NCBI GenBank assembly: GCA_902783005.1
Contig: CACZPI010000025.1
Span: 1-51,033 of the forward strand
Length of the DNA: 51,033 nt
From: an uncultured Ruminococcus sp.
GTDB lineage: Bacteria > Bacillota > Clostridia > Oscillospirales > Ruminococcaceae
Direction of reading: 5' to 3'
The notes under the pieces were generated by a model that made no database searches, was not told the DNA's origin, and worked only from the letters and a program-made list of their open reading frames with translations. Every line of letters starts with the position of its first letter. The stretch's first letter is position 1. Position numbers and translations under genes: made by a program. Positions 34,110 to 42,450 of the stretch are shown in pieces.

Positions 34110-35072
34110 TCAGATCACATAGAACCAGGCTTCATCCTGCTCCACATCCTCCTTTTCGGCGGGTGCAGGCTGCTTGTCGTCAAAATGAAAATGCAGCTCC
34201 TGCTGCCGGATGCTCACACGCGCCCCGGCAGGAACCGATTTCGTAATGAAGGCATTGCCGCCGATGACAGCATCATGCCCCACGACCGTTTCACCGCCGA
34301 GAATGGAGGCGCCGGAGTAGATCGTCACATTGTCCTCAATGGTCGGATGACGCTTCTTGCCGCGCAGGCTCTGGCCGCCGCGGGTCGAAAGCGCTCCAAG
34401 CGTCACGCCCTGGTATACCCGGACATGCTCACCGATTTCAGTGGTCTCACCAATGACGATGCCGGTGCCGTGGTCAATGAAGAAATACCGCCCGATGGAA
34501 GCGCCCGGATGGATGTCGATGCCGGTCTTGCTGTGGGCAAGCTCCGTCATGATGCGCGGGATCATCGGCACACCGAGAAGGAAGAATTCATGCGCAATGC
34601 GGTTGACCATGATCGCATACAGCCCCGGATAGGAATAGATGATCTCGGTCTTGCTGTAAGCGGCAGGATCCCCGTCAAATGCCGCCTGCACATCCGTTTC
34701 GATGAAATCGCGGATCTTCGGGATCTGATCGAGGAAGGCAAAGGTCAGCTCCTCGGCACGCTCCGTCACGTCCTGCTCCGGAGCATGCTCATACTGCGGA
34801 TCATACCGCAGGACAATGGCGATCTGCTTGGTGAGCTTGTAGATCACATCCTCGAGCAGCATGGAAATATTGTTGCGCACTGTATAGACCTTGAATGCCT
34901 TGTTGCGGAAGTAGCCCGGGAATATGATGCGCTGGAGACTGCGCAGAACGATCTCCAGAACATCATTGTCCGGCAGATCAAAGGTCTTGACCTCATCGAC
35001 CGTGCGGCCGCCCTGGTAATCCTCCAGGAGACGTCCCATCACGCCGTCGATCCGTTCTTCTAACTTGTGCAT
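34110..35072 (-). CDS. epsC: Serine O-acetyltransferase
   Basis: A 320-residue protein of the EpsC type of serine acetyltransferase: a long helical N-terminal region (KVYTVRNNISMLLEDVIYKL) and a left-handed beta-helix C-terminal domain. Active-site blocks are GIDIHPGASIGRYFFIDHGT and GIVIGETTEIGEHVRVYQ, then RHPTIEDNVTIYSGASILG. It makes O-acetylserine, the cysteine precursor. No O-acetylserine sulfhydrylase gene is adjacent. It has a consensus promoter; no T-box or S-box is visible in the ~35-base leader. Confidence 0.95.
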   Translation of the reverse strand: MHKLEERIDGVMGRLLEDYQGGRTVDEVKTFDLPDNDVLEIVLRSLQRIIFPGYFRNKAFKVYTVRNNISMLLEDVIYKLTKQIAIVLRYDPQYEHAPEQDVTERAEELTFAFLDQIPKIRDFIETDVQAAFDGDPAAYSKTEIIYSYPGLYAIMVNRIAHEFFLLGVPMIPRIMTELAHSKTGIDIHPGASIGRYFFIDHGTGIVIGETTEIGEHVRVYQGVTLGALSTRGGQSLRGKKRHPTIEDNVTIYSGASILGGETVVGHDAVIGGNAFITKSVPAGARVSIRQQELHFHFDDKQPAPAEKEDVEQDEAWFYVI

Positions 35073-35109
35073 GGTATCACCTCATAATGCAGAGTATTCG
35101 TATAGTATT

Positions 35110-35138
35110 AGTATAGCATGGAATCGGATTTCTGTCAA
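35110..35138 (-). promoter_or_regulatory. Promoter of the serine acetyltransferase gene
   Basis: TTGACA (35133-35138), 17 bases, TATACT (35110-35115) on the minus strand. Confidence 0.88.
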
Positions 35139-35253
35139 TGAATCCGAGCAATTTTTCAGAATGCTGTCACACTTGCCCGCATGCAGCCGTCTGTATAGGT
35201 GAGAGCAGCATTGTACAATCACGCTTGAAAATCAGAGAAGGGAGGAAATCCGG

Positions 35254-35769
35254 ATGGAGCAGCGGGAGATCTTTGACCGTTACTATAACTATGTCTATGC
35301 CATTGTCAGCCGCATCCTGCGGGAGCACGGCACGGCAGAGGATGCCGAGGAATGTACGGCGGATGTCTTCCTCGAAGTATTCCGGCGGCTCGATACGATC
35401 CGGCCGGAGGGCTTGCAGGCGTATCTTGGAACCGCGGCAAGAAACCGCGCCATTGATCTGGCACGGACACTGACCCGCCATGCCCGGAATACCGCTTCTC
35501 TTGGCGAAGAGGCAGCCGGTGACCTGCCGTCCGGCGAGGATGTGGAGCGCGATTCGGAGCAGGCGGAGACCGCGCGGCTTCTCCTGGCACAGATCCGGGC
35601 GCTTGGCGAACCGGATGCCGCCATTCTCATTCAGAAGTTCTATTACGACAGCACCGCTGAGGAGATCGCCTCCGGGCTGGGCATGAATGCCGCTGCGGTA
35701 CGCAAACGATGCAGCCGGGCGCTCAAACGGCTCCGGGAGCAGCTGACGGCAGCGGGGATCGGGTTTTGA
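35254..35769 (+). CDS. ECF-type RNA polymerase sigma factor
   Basis: A 171-residue sigma-70 family protein with region 2 (FDRYYNYVYAIVSRIL, DAEECTADVFLEVFRRL, AYLGTAARNRAIDLAR) and region 4 (FYYDSTAEEIASGLGMNAAAVRKRCSRALKRLREQL). It lacks regions 1 and 3, as ECF factors do. It should direct a regulon controlled by the membrane protein encoded 20 bases downstream. Start: ATG at 35254 behind GGGAGGAAA. The promoter upstream is not consensus sigma-A, which leaves room for autoregulation. Confidence 0.93.
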   Translation: MEQREIFDRYYNYVYAIVSRILREHGTAEDAEECTADVFLEVFRRLDTIRPEGLQAYLGTAARNRAIDLARTLTRHARNTASLGEEAAGDLPSGEDVERDSEQAETARLLLAQIRALGEPDAAILIQKFYYDSTAEEIASGLGMNAAAVRKRCSRALKRLREQLTAAGIGF

Positions 35770-35789
35770 GACAGAAAGGAGCAAGGGAG

Positions 35790-36818
35790 ATGAAGGACAG
35801 GCAATTGCATGATCTGCTGCAGCATGCGGATCCGGAGGAAATTGCCGGATTCGATGCCCCCGGACGCGAACGGGTCTGGGCAAGGATCACAGAACAGACA
35901 GCAGGCAAGGACACAGATGCCCCCGGGAAGATCACGCGCCGGCGGGACTGGGTACGCATTCTCACTGTTGCGGCAGCGCTGGCATTCGTTTGCATGGCGG
36001 CAGCCGGCGGGGCATTCCTGCTGCGGCATCCGACGGAGCAGGGTGCCGGCAATGAAACGGTGCTGACGATGGAAACCTACCTGGCCGCACCGGAATCCAC
36101 ACAGGCACCGGAGAACGTACCGCCGCAGACCGAAGCGGAAACGGAGACCGCCGCGGAAGCCCCGGCGATTTCCGGCAGCGATTCCGGCGAAGGGCTTGCC
36201 GAGACAACAAGGGCAGACGGTGTCTATGCCGAACCGGAGGTGCGCAACGGTCCGAATCAGCCTTCCCCCTATTTCGGGAGCGGTGTGTGGTATACGAACA
36301 GCCTGCGTGACATCGAATGGATCGGGGCGGAGGGCTGTCTGGCATCGGCAGGCACCTACCTGTGCTTTACCGGGGACGGCAGCGGGTTTCTGTTCCTTGA
36401 GGGAAACGGCACGGAAACGCCATTTCAATATGAATACCACGGCGGAGACGATATGAATGTGACCTTCCGCTATCCGGAGACGGGCGAGGAATCGGAGGCC
36501 ATTCTGGAGCTGAAGAATTTCACGGCCATCACGCTGACATACCCGGATCTCCGGAAGGATACGCTGCATTATGCGGGGGAATTTGACCCGGATGCGCATT
36601 TCTACAGCAATGACGAGCTTGCATCCATGACCGCAGACTGGTTCAATTACTTTTCGGACGGCTGCGTCCGGAATGTCACGGCAGTCACGGATCCGGATGC
36701 ACCGGATCAGGTGATCCTCACCGTGGAATACGTTTCGTATGATCCGGAGACCTACACGGTCGGACGCTTCACGGCAAAGGGAGACACGCTTGACCTGACC
36801 GGGAAGCATCTGCAATAA
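35790..36818 (+). CDS. Probable anti-sigma factor-like membrane protein
   Basis: A 342-residue protein. The cytoplasmic N-terminus is ~50 residues and acidic (LLQHADPEEIAGFDAPGRERVWARI), followed by one membrane segment (ILTVAAALAFVCMAAAGGAFLL, about residues 57-78). A Thr/Glu/Pro linker and an outside domain of about 180 residues (SGVWYTNSLRDIEWIGAEG, FLEGNGTETPFQYEYHGGD) complete it. This topology, and its position right after the ECF sigma gene, is that of a membrane anti-sigma factor. No zinc HxxxCxxC motif is seen. Start: ATG at 35790 behind AAGGAG. Confidence 0.75.
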   Translation: MKDRQLHDLLQHADPEEIAGFDAPGRERVWARITEQTAGKDTDAPGKITRRRDWVRILTVAAALAFVCMAAAGGAFLLRHPTEQGAGNETVLTMETYLAAPESTQAPENVPPQTEAETETAAEAPAISGSDSGEGLAETTRADGVYAEPEVRNGPNQPSPYFGSGVWYTNSLRDIEWIGAEGCLASAGTYLCFTGDGSGFLFLEGNGTETPFQYEYHGGDDMNVTFRYPETGEESEAILELKNFTAITLTYPDLRKDTLHYAGEFDPDAHFYSNDELASMTADWFNYFSDGCVRNVTAVTDPDAPDQVILTVEYVSYDPETYTVGRFTAKGDTLDLTGKHLQ

Positions 36819-36823
36819 CAATG

Positions 36824-36856
36824 ACACCCTCTGTACGGAACCAGTACAGAGGGTGT
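36824..36856. terminator. Terminator between convergent operons
   Basis: ACACCCTCTGTAC pairs with GTACAGAGGGTGT over a 7-base loop. It lies 6 bases past the anti-sigma gene and 7 bases past the beta-lactamase-like gene on the other strand. Confidence 0.82.
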
Positions 36857-36862
36857 TTGCAT

Positions 36863-38704
36863 TCAGATATTCCAGAACCGGTACATCTCAAAATATACGA
36901 TCGCAATGACCGGCAGAACACAGCCGGCTGCATTGAGCAGCGTATCAACGACCTCTCCCCTGCCGTGCAGCTTCCGGCAGAAGGGCACGACCGCTGCCGC
37001 AGCGCAGACACCGGTGCAGACAAGCTGTCCGATGCCGATGCTCTGCATGGCCGGAGCCGGAATGCCGCCGGTATATTCCTCATAGATCACAATGGCCGCC
37101 GCAAGCAGCAGAAGCGATACGGCACGGGAGATCTCCCCTGCGGCCATGATGCCGCTGCATCCATAAGGCTCCTTCCGGCCGGTCAGTCTGCGCTTGATGC
37201 GAAGGCGCAGCAGGTAAATGCCAGCCACGACCGCCAGCAGATAGGCGGCGATTAGCGAGATCTCAGCCGGATAGCGCCTGTCCCGCAGCAGATCTGTCGA
37301 GGGCAGCTCCAGGCATTCCGTGCCGTCCGCAAGCGTTCCGGATCCGAGAAGCGTGACAGCTCCGGGATCCGAAAGCTGCACCAGGCCGTCACCGATCCGC
37401 TCCGCCTTGCCGTCCTCGGGAACCGCGATCCGGGCGGTCTGTAAATACGGCATGATCCGCAGCATTCCGCGATGGGTCGCGCGTGCGATCAGATAGGTTC
37501 CCTCCGTGTCAAATGGCTGCGGTTCTGCCGTCTGGTACCGGTACGATTCCGGTTGTCCCATTACCGCTTCCGGAACAAGGCTCAGGAAGCAATTGCCCTT
37601 CGGTTCATTGGTCATGACCACATAGCCGGTTTTCGAGACAGGATCAATTTCCATATCTGCCGTTCCGAACAGCGTTGCGCCGCTGTGACCGTACATTCTG
37701 ACCGCGCCCTCCGTACACCAGAATCCGTGACAATTGACCGGAACCTCCGAATTTCCATAGAAATCCGTCCCGGTGAACATGAGCTGCTGCGTTTCAGGAT
37801 GCATGAACAGCGGCGCATTCCCGTCTGCAAGCGCCTGTGCATAGGTCACCAGATCGCGCAGCGTACCTGTTGCCGCACCGGCGGGATACGGCATGATGTA
37901 GTCCTGCATCGTGCCAAGATCCACGGCATGACTGAGCATCATGCTGAACCGGTAGGCATGCATCTGTGCGCGTTTTCCGTAAACCCATTCGTTATCGGTA
38001 TGCGCCGCATCCACCGCCGTATGCTCCATGCCGAGGACATCAAAAATATGCGCATGGACATAATCACAGAAGCGCTCCCCTGTGATGCATTCGACCACAT
38101 AGCCTGCGACTGCTGCACCGTAATTGGAATACGCCGTGACCTCGCCGGGGCGGTGTATCTGTGCCGGCTCGATCGTCTGCAATGCCTCCTTCAGCGGAAG
38201 CACCCGACTCTCCTCCCCCGTCCAGGCAGGATGCACGGTCTCCTGCCAGCCGGCATTGTGATTCATCAAATGGTACATGGTGATCGGATCGTCATAGGAC
38301 AAATGCTGGAAGAATCCCTCCGGCAGATAGTCCCGCACATCCCGGTCAAGCTCGATCCTGCCCTGCTCATAAAGCTGCATCACGCTCACCCAGATCAGCG
38401 TCTTGGTAATGCTGCCCCATTCATAGACGGATTCCGCATCTGCCGGGATCTCCTGCATCACATCGGTATACCCATAATAGTGCTCAAAGAGAATCTTGTC
38501 TCCCTGAAAGACCGCCACTGCCGCAGAGGCATACTGATCGTTGTTCTCTTTTTTCTGCGGATGGTTTTCCTCCGAAAGCTGCTCTGCCAGCTCCCCTGCC
38601 GTCAATCCGGAGGGCAGCGTGACCTCTGCCGCCTGTGCATGCAGCGGCAGAAGCATCGTACAGGCGCAGGCAAGTGCCGCGATCCTGTTCAGAATGGATT
38701 TCAT
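36863..38704 (-). CDS. Beta-lactamase/penicillin-binding-like serine hydrolase with four C-terminal membrane helices
   Basis: A 613-residue exported protein. Signal peptide to about residue 25; a class-C beta-lactamase/esterase fold domain with SxxK as EWGSITKTLIW, the second triad block AYSNYGAAVAG and YGHSGATLFG as the third. Four hydrophobic segments follow after about residue 480 (ISLIAAYLLAVVAGIYLL, AVSLLLLAAAIVIY, LVCTGVCAAAAVVPF, VLPVIAIVYFEMY). Proteins of this build are often linked to peptide ABC exporters, where they may act on cell-wall peptides or antibiotics. Last gene of the GntR-ABC operon, 12 bases after the permease. Confidence 0.87.
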   Translation of the reverse strand: MKSILNRIAALACACTMLLPLHAQAAEVTLPSGLTAGELAEQLSEENHPQKKENNDQYASAAVAVFQGDKILFEHYYGYTDVMQEIPADAESVYEWGSITKTLIWVSVMQLYEQGRIELDRDVRDYLPEGFFQHLSYDDPITMYHLMNHNAGWQETVHPAWTGEESRVLPLKEALQTIEPAQIHRPGEVTAYSNYGAAVAGYVVECITGERFCDYVHAHIFDVLGMEHTAVDAAHTDNEWVYGKRAQMHAYRFSMMLSHAVDLGTMQDYIMPYPAGAATGTLRDLVTYAQALADGNAPLFMHPETQQLMFTGTDFYGNSEVPVNCHGFWCTEGAVRMYGHSGATLFGTADMEIDPVSKTGYVVMTNEPKGNCFLSLVPEAVMGQPESYRYQTAEPQPFDTEGTYLIARATHRGMLRIMPYLQTARIAVPEDGKAERIGDGLVQLSDPGAVTLLGSGTLADGTECLELPSTDLLRDRRYPAEISLIAAYLLAVVAGIYLLRLRIKRRLTGRKEPYGCSGIMAAGEISRAVSLLLLAAAIVIYEEYTGGIPAPAMQSIGIGQLVCTGVCAAAAVVPFCRKLHGRGEVVDTLLNAAGCVLPVIAIVYFEMYRFWNI

Positions 38705-38716
38705 GGCTGTCCCTCC

Positions 38717-39529
38717 TTACAATTCCCGGTCTTCATAGTCCATCACAGTCGCAGCATACTGGTAGATCACCTCAAGGATCCCCGCTGCCAGCATCACGAT
38801 CCCAAGCAGCCGGCCGTCTGCCACCTGCGCGGCCGATACGATCAGATCGACCGCAAGCAGCACCACGCTGCCAACTGGGATCATTCCGATCATGGCGCCC
38901 ATGGCAAGCAGCCACACTGCCAAAAAGAAGACGGCGCCCGCATTGGACACAATGGTCTGCTTCAGGCTTTTCTGCGTTTTTGCACCGTCCGTTTTCACGC
39001 CCATCATCCTGCCGAAAGCCTGCGTATCCTTGAAATAGCTGTGCAGACCGTTGGCGGCTGCATACAGCCCGATGACAAAGCATACCAGGAACCACATATT
39101 CAGTACCCAGACAGCGGAGCGGCCGGTCACCTCTGCCATTTTCTCCAGAATTTCAAATTCCTGCGTTTCCCGGTAGAGCCGCAGCGCCAGCGACAGCCGC
39201 ATGAGCGCATAGAACACACCGGAGGAGACCAGGAAGGCACCAAGCAGCAGCGTAAAGCGCGAGCGCACCAGGTCGCGCCGCGATACCGGAAGCAGCGCCC
39301 AGAGCTTTGTGCTGCGGTACTTCACCTCATTCGTGAAAATGACCGTCGGCAGAAAGCCTGCGATCAAAGGCGGTATCATCACGCCGAACAGCGGAGAGAC
39401 AAAGAAACCTCCGCCGCCGAAGATCAGGAGAATGGTGACAGCCAGCGCAGTCACATTGTTTTTCCCGCCCTGCATTGTGATCAGATCCGTCCGGATCAGG
39501 TCACGGATGCGTTTGAGTTCTGTTTTCAT
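38717..39529 (-). CDS. ABC-2 type transporter permease
   Basis: A 270-residue membrane protein with about six hydrophobic segments. The motif EVKYRSTKLWALLPVSRRDLVRSRF after the second segment is the ABC-2 family form in which a regulatory loop contacts the ATPase; the second permease carries a parallel motif (LRRMYGILPVSRRNIVRARF). The two permeases therefore appear to be diverged copies that form a heterodimer. It lies between the other permease and the beta-lactamase-like gene. Confidence 0.85.
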   Translation of the reverse strand: MKTELKRIRDLIRTDLITMQGGKNNVTALAVTILLIFGGGGFFVSPLFGVMIPPLIAGFLPTVIFTNEVKYRSTKLWALLPVSRRDLVRSRFTLLLGAFLVSSGVFYALMRLSLALRLYRETQEFEILEKMAEVTGRSAVWVLNMWFLVCFVIGLYAAANGLHSYFKDTQAFGRMMGVKTDGAKTQKSLKQTIVSNAGAVFFLAVWLLAMGAMIGMIPVGSVVLLAVDLIVSAAQVADGRLLGIVMLAAGILEVIYQYAATVMDYEDREL

Positions 39530-39541
39530 GCAGATTCCCCC

Positions 39542-40255
39542 TTACAGCTCACGCAGCTCCATGCGGCGTGCGGTCAGTTCCCCGAGGATCATGCAGACCG
39601 CCCAGGCGACCAGATGCGCAATGACGGCTGCTTTGAGAAAGCCGGCCGTCGTATCCGGCAAGCTCGGCGCGACGGCCGGCAGGATGTCGGCATTGACCAG
39701 CGCAAAGAAGCCCAGCGCCGCTGCCGTAAACACACCCATTGTAATCAGGAGGATCCGCATTTTATTCTCGCGTCCAAAGATCTGACCCATCGTCTCCATG
39801 TAGGCTGACGACACGATCATTACCATGCAGAACAATACGAAAACAAGCAGTAAACCCGGATTCATGCCATCCGTGTGCATCTCCTCAATGATCATTTTCA
39901 GCTCCGGCGCCTGCACGGGCATATGCCGGTAGACCGTCGATCGCAGAGAGACCAGATACACCGCAGATGTCAGAATTTCAACGGCCAGATTCAGCAGGAA
40001 GATGTAATGGAACCGGGCACGCACGATATTCCGGCGGCTGACTGGCAGGATGCCGTACATCCGTCTGAGCTCCGCCTCGCTGCTGCCGTCCTGCTGCAGG
40101 AACAAAGATCCCAGAAACAGCAGCGCCAGGCTTGCCGGAGGCAGCCAGAGATAGGCAAATGCAATGAGTCCCGCGACCCCCAGACAGGCACCGGGCAGCA
40201 TATTTCTCCGGACGCTGACGAAATCAAAGTGCATCATGTGCAGGATGTCTCTCAT
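39542..40255 (-). CDS. ABC-2 type transporter permease
   Basis: A 237-residue membrane protein with six predicted hydrophobic segments and the LPVSRRNIVRARF motif shared with its neighbour. Its start lies inside the ATPase gene (32-base overlap), so the two are translationally coupled. It probably forms the membrane channel with the 270-residue permease. Confidence 0.85.
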   Translation of the reverse strand: MRDILHMMHFDFVSVRRNMLPGACLGVAGLIAFAYLWLPPASLALLFLGSLFLQQDGSSEAELRRMYGILPVSRRNIVRARFHYIFLLNLAVEILTSAVYLVSLRSTVYRHMPVQAPELKMIIEEMHTDGMNPGLLLVFVLFCMVMIVSSAYMETMGQIFGRENKMRILLITMGVFTAAALGFFALVNADILPAVAPSLPDTTAGFLKAAVIAHLVAWAVCMILGELTARRMELREL

Positions 40256-41108
40256 GCTTGTCCTCCTTTGCGATGTAGACCAGGATCTCGTCGATGCTTG
40301 CCTTTTCCGATTCGATCACGGACGGCATTCCGGCGAGCGCGTCGGCAGGAAGCATTGCCTCGAAGCCGTTGCGGTAGGCATGGAAGCCGATGCACTGTGT
40401 CCTCTTTTCGGCGGGCAGCTCGGATTCCGCGCCCTTGATGACGACATATTTTTCCGTCAGATCATCCCGCGTGCCGGTATACCAGACCCGGCCGCCGTGC
40501 AGGATCGTCACATAATCCGCGATGCGTTCCACATCCGCGGTGATGTGTGTGGAAAACAGCACACCGCAATTCTCATCCGCGATGTATTCGGCCAGAATAT
40601 CCAGCAGTTCATCCCGCGCCACCGGATCCAGACCGCTTGTCGGCTCGTCCAGGATCATCAGCTCTGCCTTGTGGGAGAGCGCCACGGCGATCATGAGCTT
40701 CATTTTCATGCCCTTGGAAAAATCGCCCACGCGCTTGTTGTCCGGCAGCCCGAACGAACGCAGTCTCCCCAGGAATTCCTCCTTTGACCAGTTCCGGTAG
40801 AAGGGGCGAAGCTGCTGCTCGATCTGCCTTGCCGTCAGGTGCTCGGCCATGTACAGGCTGTCGAATACCACGCCCATCCGCTCCTTGATGGTGATGGTGT
40901 CGGTCACGCTGTCCAGGCCAAAAACAGAGATCTTGCCGCTGTCGATCTTCGCCATATTGAGAATGGAACGGATGGTCGTTGTCTTGCCGGAGCCGTTCTC
41001 CCCGACAAAGCCCATGATATACCCCCGCGGAAGCGCAAAGCTCACATCCCGCAGCGCAAAATCCCCGTAGGACTTGCACAGTCCTGTGATCTCCAGAATA
41101 TTGTCCAT
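40224..41108 (-). CDS. ABC transporter ATP-binding protein
   Basis: A 294-residue ATPase. Walker A is GENGSGKTT, the signature is DFSKGMKMKL (SKGM in place of LSGGQ), Walker B LMILDEPTSGLDP, H-loop FSTHI. The modified signature motif is common in YtrB/BceA-like exporters. Start: ATG at 41108 behind GGAGGG; it begins 1 base after the GntR stop. It energises the two ABC-2 permeases. Confidence 0.94.
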   Translation of the reverse strand: MDNILEITGLCKSYGDFALRDVSFALPRGYIMGFVGENGSGKTTTIRSILNMAKIDSGKISVFGLDSVTDTITIKERMGVVFDSLYMAEHLTARQIEQQLRPFYRNWSKEEFLGRLRSFGLPDNKRVGDFSKGMKMKLMIAVALSHKAELMILDEPTSGLDPVARDELLDILAEYIADENCGVLFSTHITADVERIADYVTILHGGRVWYTGTRDDLTEKYVVIKGAESELPAEKRTQCIGFHAYRNGFEAMLPADALAGMPSVIESEKASIDEILVYIAKEDKHERHPAHDAL

Positions 41109-41109
41109 A

Positions 41110-41481
41110 TTATCCCTCCAGAAATTGTCTGAGTGCGTCCATGATCTCCGCATCGGAGAGCCCCGCATTGCGGCCGTTGGTGACAGCCTTCTGCAGGCCG
41201 TCCTCCATCTCATAGAGCATCCGCTCACGCAGAAGCTCGTTATTGCGCGGCGCTACAAAATAGCCCTTGCCGGCGACGGATATGATGAATCCTTCCTCCG
41301 CAAGGTCATTGTAGGCGCGTGTGGTGGTGATGACGCTGATCCTGAGATCGCGGGCAAGCTGGCGGATGGACGGCAGCTGCTCGTCCTCCGGGATCTGTCC
41401 GGCCAGGATCTGTTCCTTCATCTGCTGCTCGATCTGTTCATAGATCGGCAGCTCGGATTTGTTCTTGATAACGATTTTCAT
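41110..41481 (-). CDS. GntR-family (YtrA-type) transcriptional regulator
   Basis: A 123-residue regulator: a GntR winged-helix DNA-binding domain (PIYEQIEQQMKEQILAGQI, QLPSIRQLARDLRISVITTTRAYNDL) and a short C-terminal helix pair. The short form is typical of the YtrA subfamily, which represses the ABC exporter operon it heads. The start at 41481 fits AAAGGAG 6 bases upstream; a start at 41499 would place that ribosome site within the coding sequence. The palindrome at 41501-41524 is the likely operator. Confidence 0.93.
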   Translation of the reverse strand: MKIVIKNKSELPIYEQIEQQMKEQILAGQIPEDEQLPSIRQLARDLRISVITTTRAYNDLAEEGFIISVAGKGYFVAPRNNELLRERMLYEMEDGLQKAVTNGRNAGLSDAEIMDALRQFLEG

Positions 41482-41500
41482 GAAGAGCTCCTTTGACATA

Positions 41501-41524
41501 CTGTCTATATCGTGTTATATACAG
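41501..41524. promoter_or_regulatory. Probable GntR operator
   Basis: Inverted repeat CTGTCTATA (41501-41509) / TATATACAG (41516-41524), of the form CTGTnTATA-N6-TATAnACAG. It lies directly downstream of the -10 box and upstream of the ribosome site, where bound repressor would block transcription. Confidence 0.7.
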
Positions 41525-41551
41525 TATAGCACATGTGATCCCGGTTGTCAA
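41523..41551 (-). promoter_or_regulatory. Promoter of the GntR-ABC operon
   Basis: TTGACA (41546-41551), 17 bases, TATACT (41523-41528) on the minus strand. The operator overlaps its 3' edge. Confidence 0.9.
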
Positions 41552-41608
41552 TAGGGAGGAGAAACTTTTTTCAGGGAGCTTCCCTTCGCGCATTCCCCTG
41601 ATAAAACA

Positions 41609-41637
41609 ATCTCCCTCCCAGGTGCGGGGAGGGAGAT
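41609..41637 (-). terminator. Terminator of the XRE regulator operon
   Basis: ATCTCCCTCCC and GGGAGGGAGAT arms; the minus strand continues TTGTTTTATC. Confidence 0.85.
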
Positions 41638-41653
41638 CACAGGCAGCAATGCC

Positions 41654-41857
41654 TTATTCATAAAATTCAAACAGCTCCTCGACAGTTGTATGGAATACTT
41701 TGGCAATATCCATAGCCAGCTTCAGCGACGGATTGTACTGTCCCTTTTCAAGGCGAATGATCGTTTCGCGGCGGACACCAACAAGCTCCGCAAGCTCGCC
41801 CTGCTTCATGTCCAGCCGTGCCCGGTATTCCTTGATCTTCGTTTTCAGCTCAGCCAT
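41654..41857 (-). CDS. XRE-family (Cro/CI) transcriptional regulator
   Basis: A 67-residue one-domain helix-turn-helix protein: [54 protein letters not shown]. It is similar to small regulators that control a membrane partner gene. The start at 41857 overlaps the stop of the upstream membrane gene by one base (TAATG). Ideal operators flank the shared promoter. Confidence 0.92.
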   Translation of the reverse strand: MAELKTKIKEYRARLDMKQGELAELVGVRRETIIRLEKGQYNPSLKLAMDIAKVFHTTVEELFEFYE

Positions 41858-42234
41858 TATTCCGCCTCTTCCCCGATTCCCAGCGCTCTGTCGAAAACAA
41901 GAAACAATGTGCTTCGCAAAAACAGAGCTGCACAAATGAAAATCAGATACCGCGAAGCAGGGATCGCATGAAAGCGTCCGCGCATATACATCATGCCGAG
42001 TACAGCGACCAGCACCCACATGACGACGGTATTCGCTTTGCCGAGATGCTGTCTGGCAAGCTCATCATTTTTCTCAAACTTGCCATCAAAGCATAGTGCC
42101 ACCAATATCGGCAGAACATGGAACCAGTCTACCCAATTCTCCTTAAATATGATGATCAGCATGGTCACCAGAGATAATACAGCAAAAAGAACGTGATACA
42201 ATCTGAGCGACTTGATTTTGGTTTCCTTTTTCAT
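41857..42234 (-). CDS. Small integral membrane protein paired with an XRE regulator
   Basis: A 125-residue protein with four hydrophobic segments ([65 protein letters not shown]) and short charged loops ([18 protein letters not shown]). It is co-transcribed with the XRE regulator. Similar pairs are common in Clostridia and Bacilli; function unknown. Start: ATG at 42234, 5 bases after AAGGAGGG. Confidence 0.8.
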   Translation of the reverse strand: MKKETKIKSLRLYHVLFAVLSLVTMLIIIFKENWVDWFHVLPILVALCFDGKFEKNDELARQHLGKANTVVMWVLVAVLGMMYMRGRFHAIPASRYLIFICAALFLRSTLFLVFDRALGIGEEAE

Positions 42235-42251
42235 AATGATCCCTCCTTGGT

Positions 42252-42330
42252 GTGACGTTTTTATCACCTTATGTTACAATTATATCACCAACAAAGCGAA
42301 ATGTCAATAGAGAAGTGATCAATTTATCAC
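42252..42330 (-). promoter_or_regulatory. Promoter with two flanking XRE operators
   Basis: TTGACA (42302-42307), 17 bases, TATAAT (42279-42284) on the minus strand. GTGATAAATTGATCAC (minus-strand form, 42315-42330) lies upstream of the -35 and GTGATAAAAACGTCAC (42252-42267) lies downstream of the start point. Both fit GTGAT-N6-(A/G)TCAC. Confidence 0.78.
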
Positions 42331-42413
42331 TTTTGTAGAGCATGACAAATAATCATATTTCTTTTCGTGCAGGGTATACAAAATAGCAAGTCCCTCCTCT
42401 GTCATAAAGGAAT

Positions 42414-42440
42414 CTCCCTCCCCGTGTACAGGGGAGGGAG
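42414..42440 (-). terminator. Terminator of the GT-C-like gene
   Basis: CTCCCTCCCC and GGGGAGGGAG arms over a 7-base loop; the minus strand continues ATTCCTTTATG. It starts 10 bases past the gene. Confidence 0.8.
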
Positions 42441-42450
42441 CGTATTGGTA

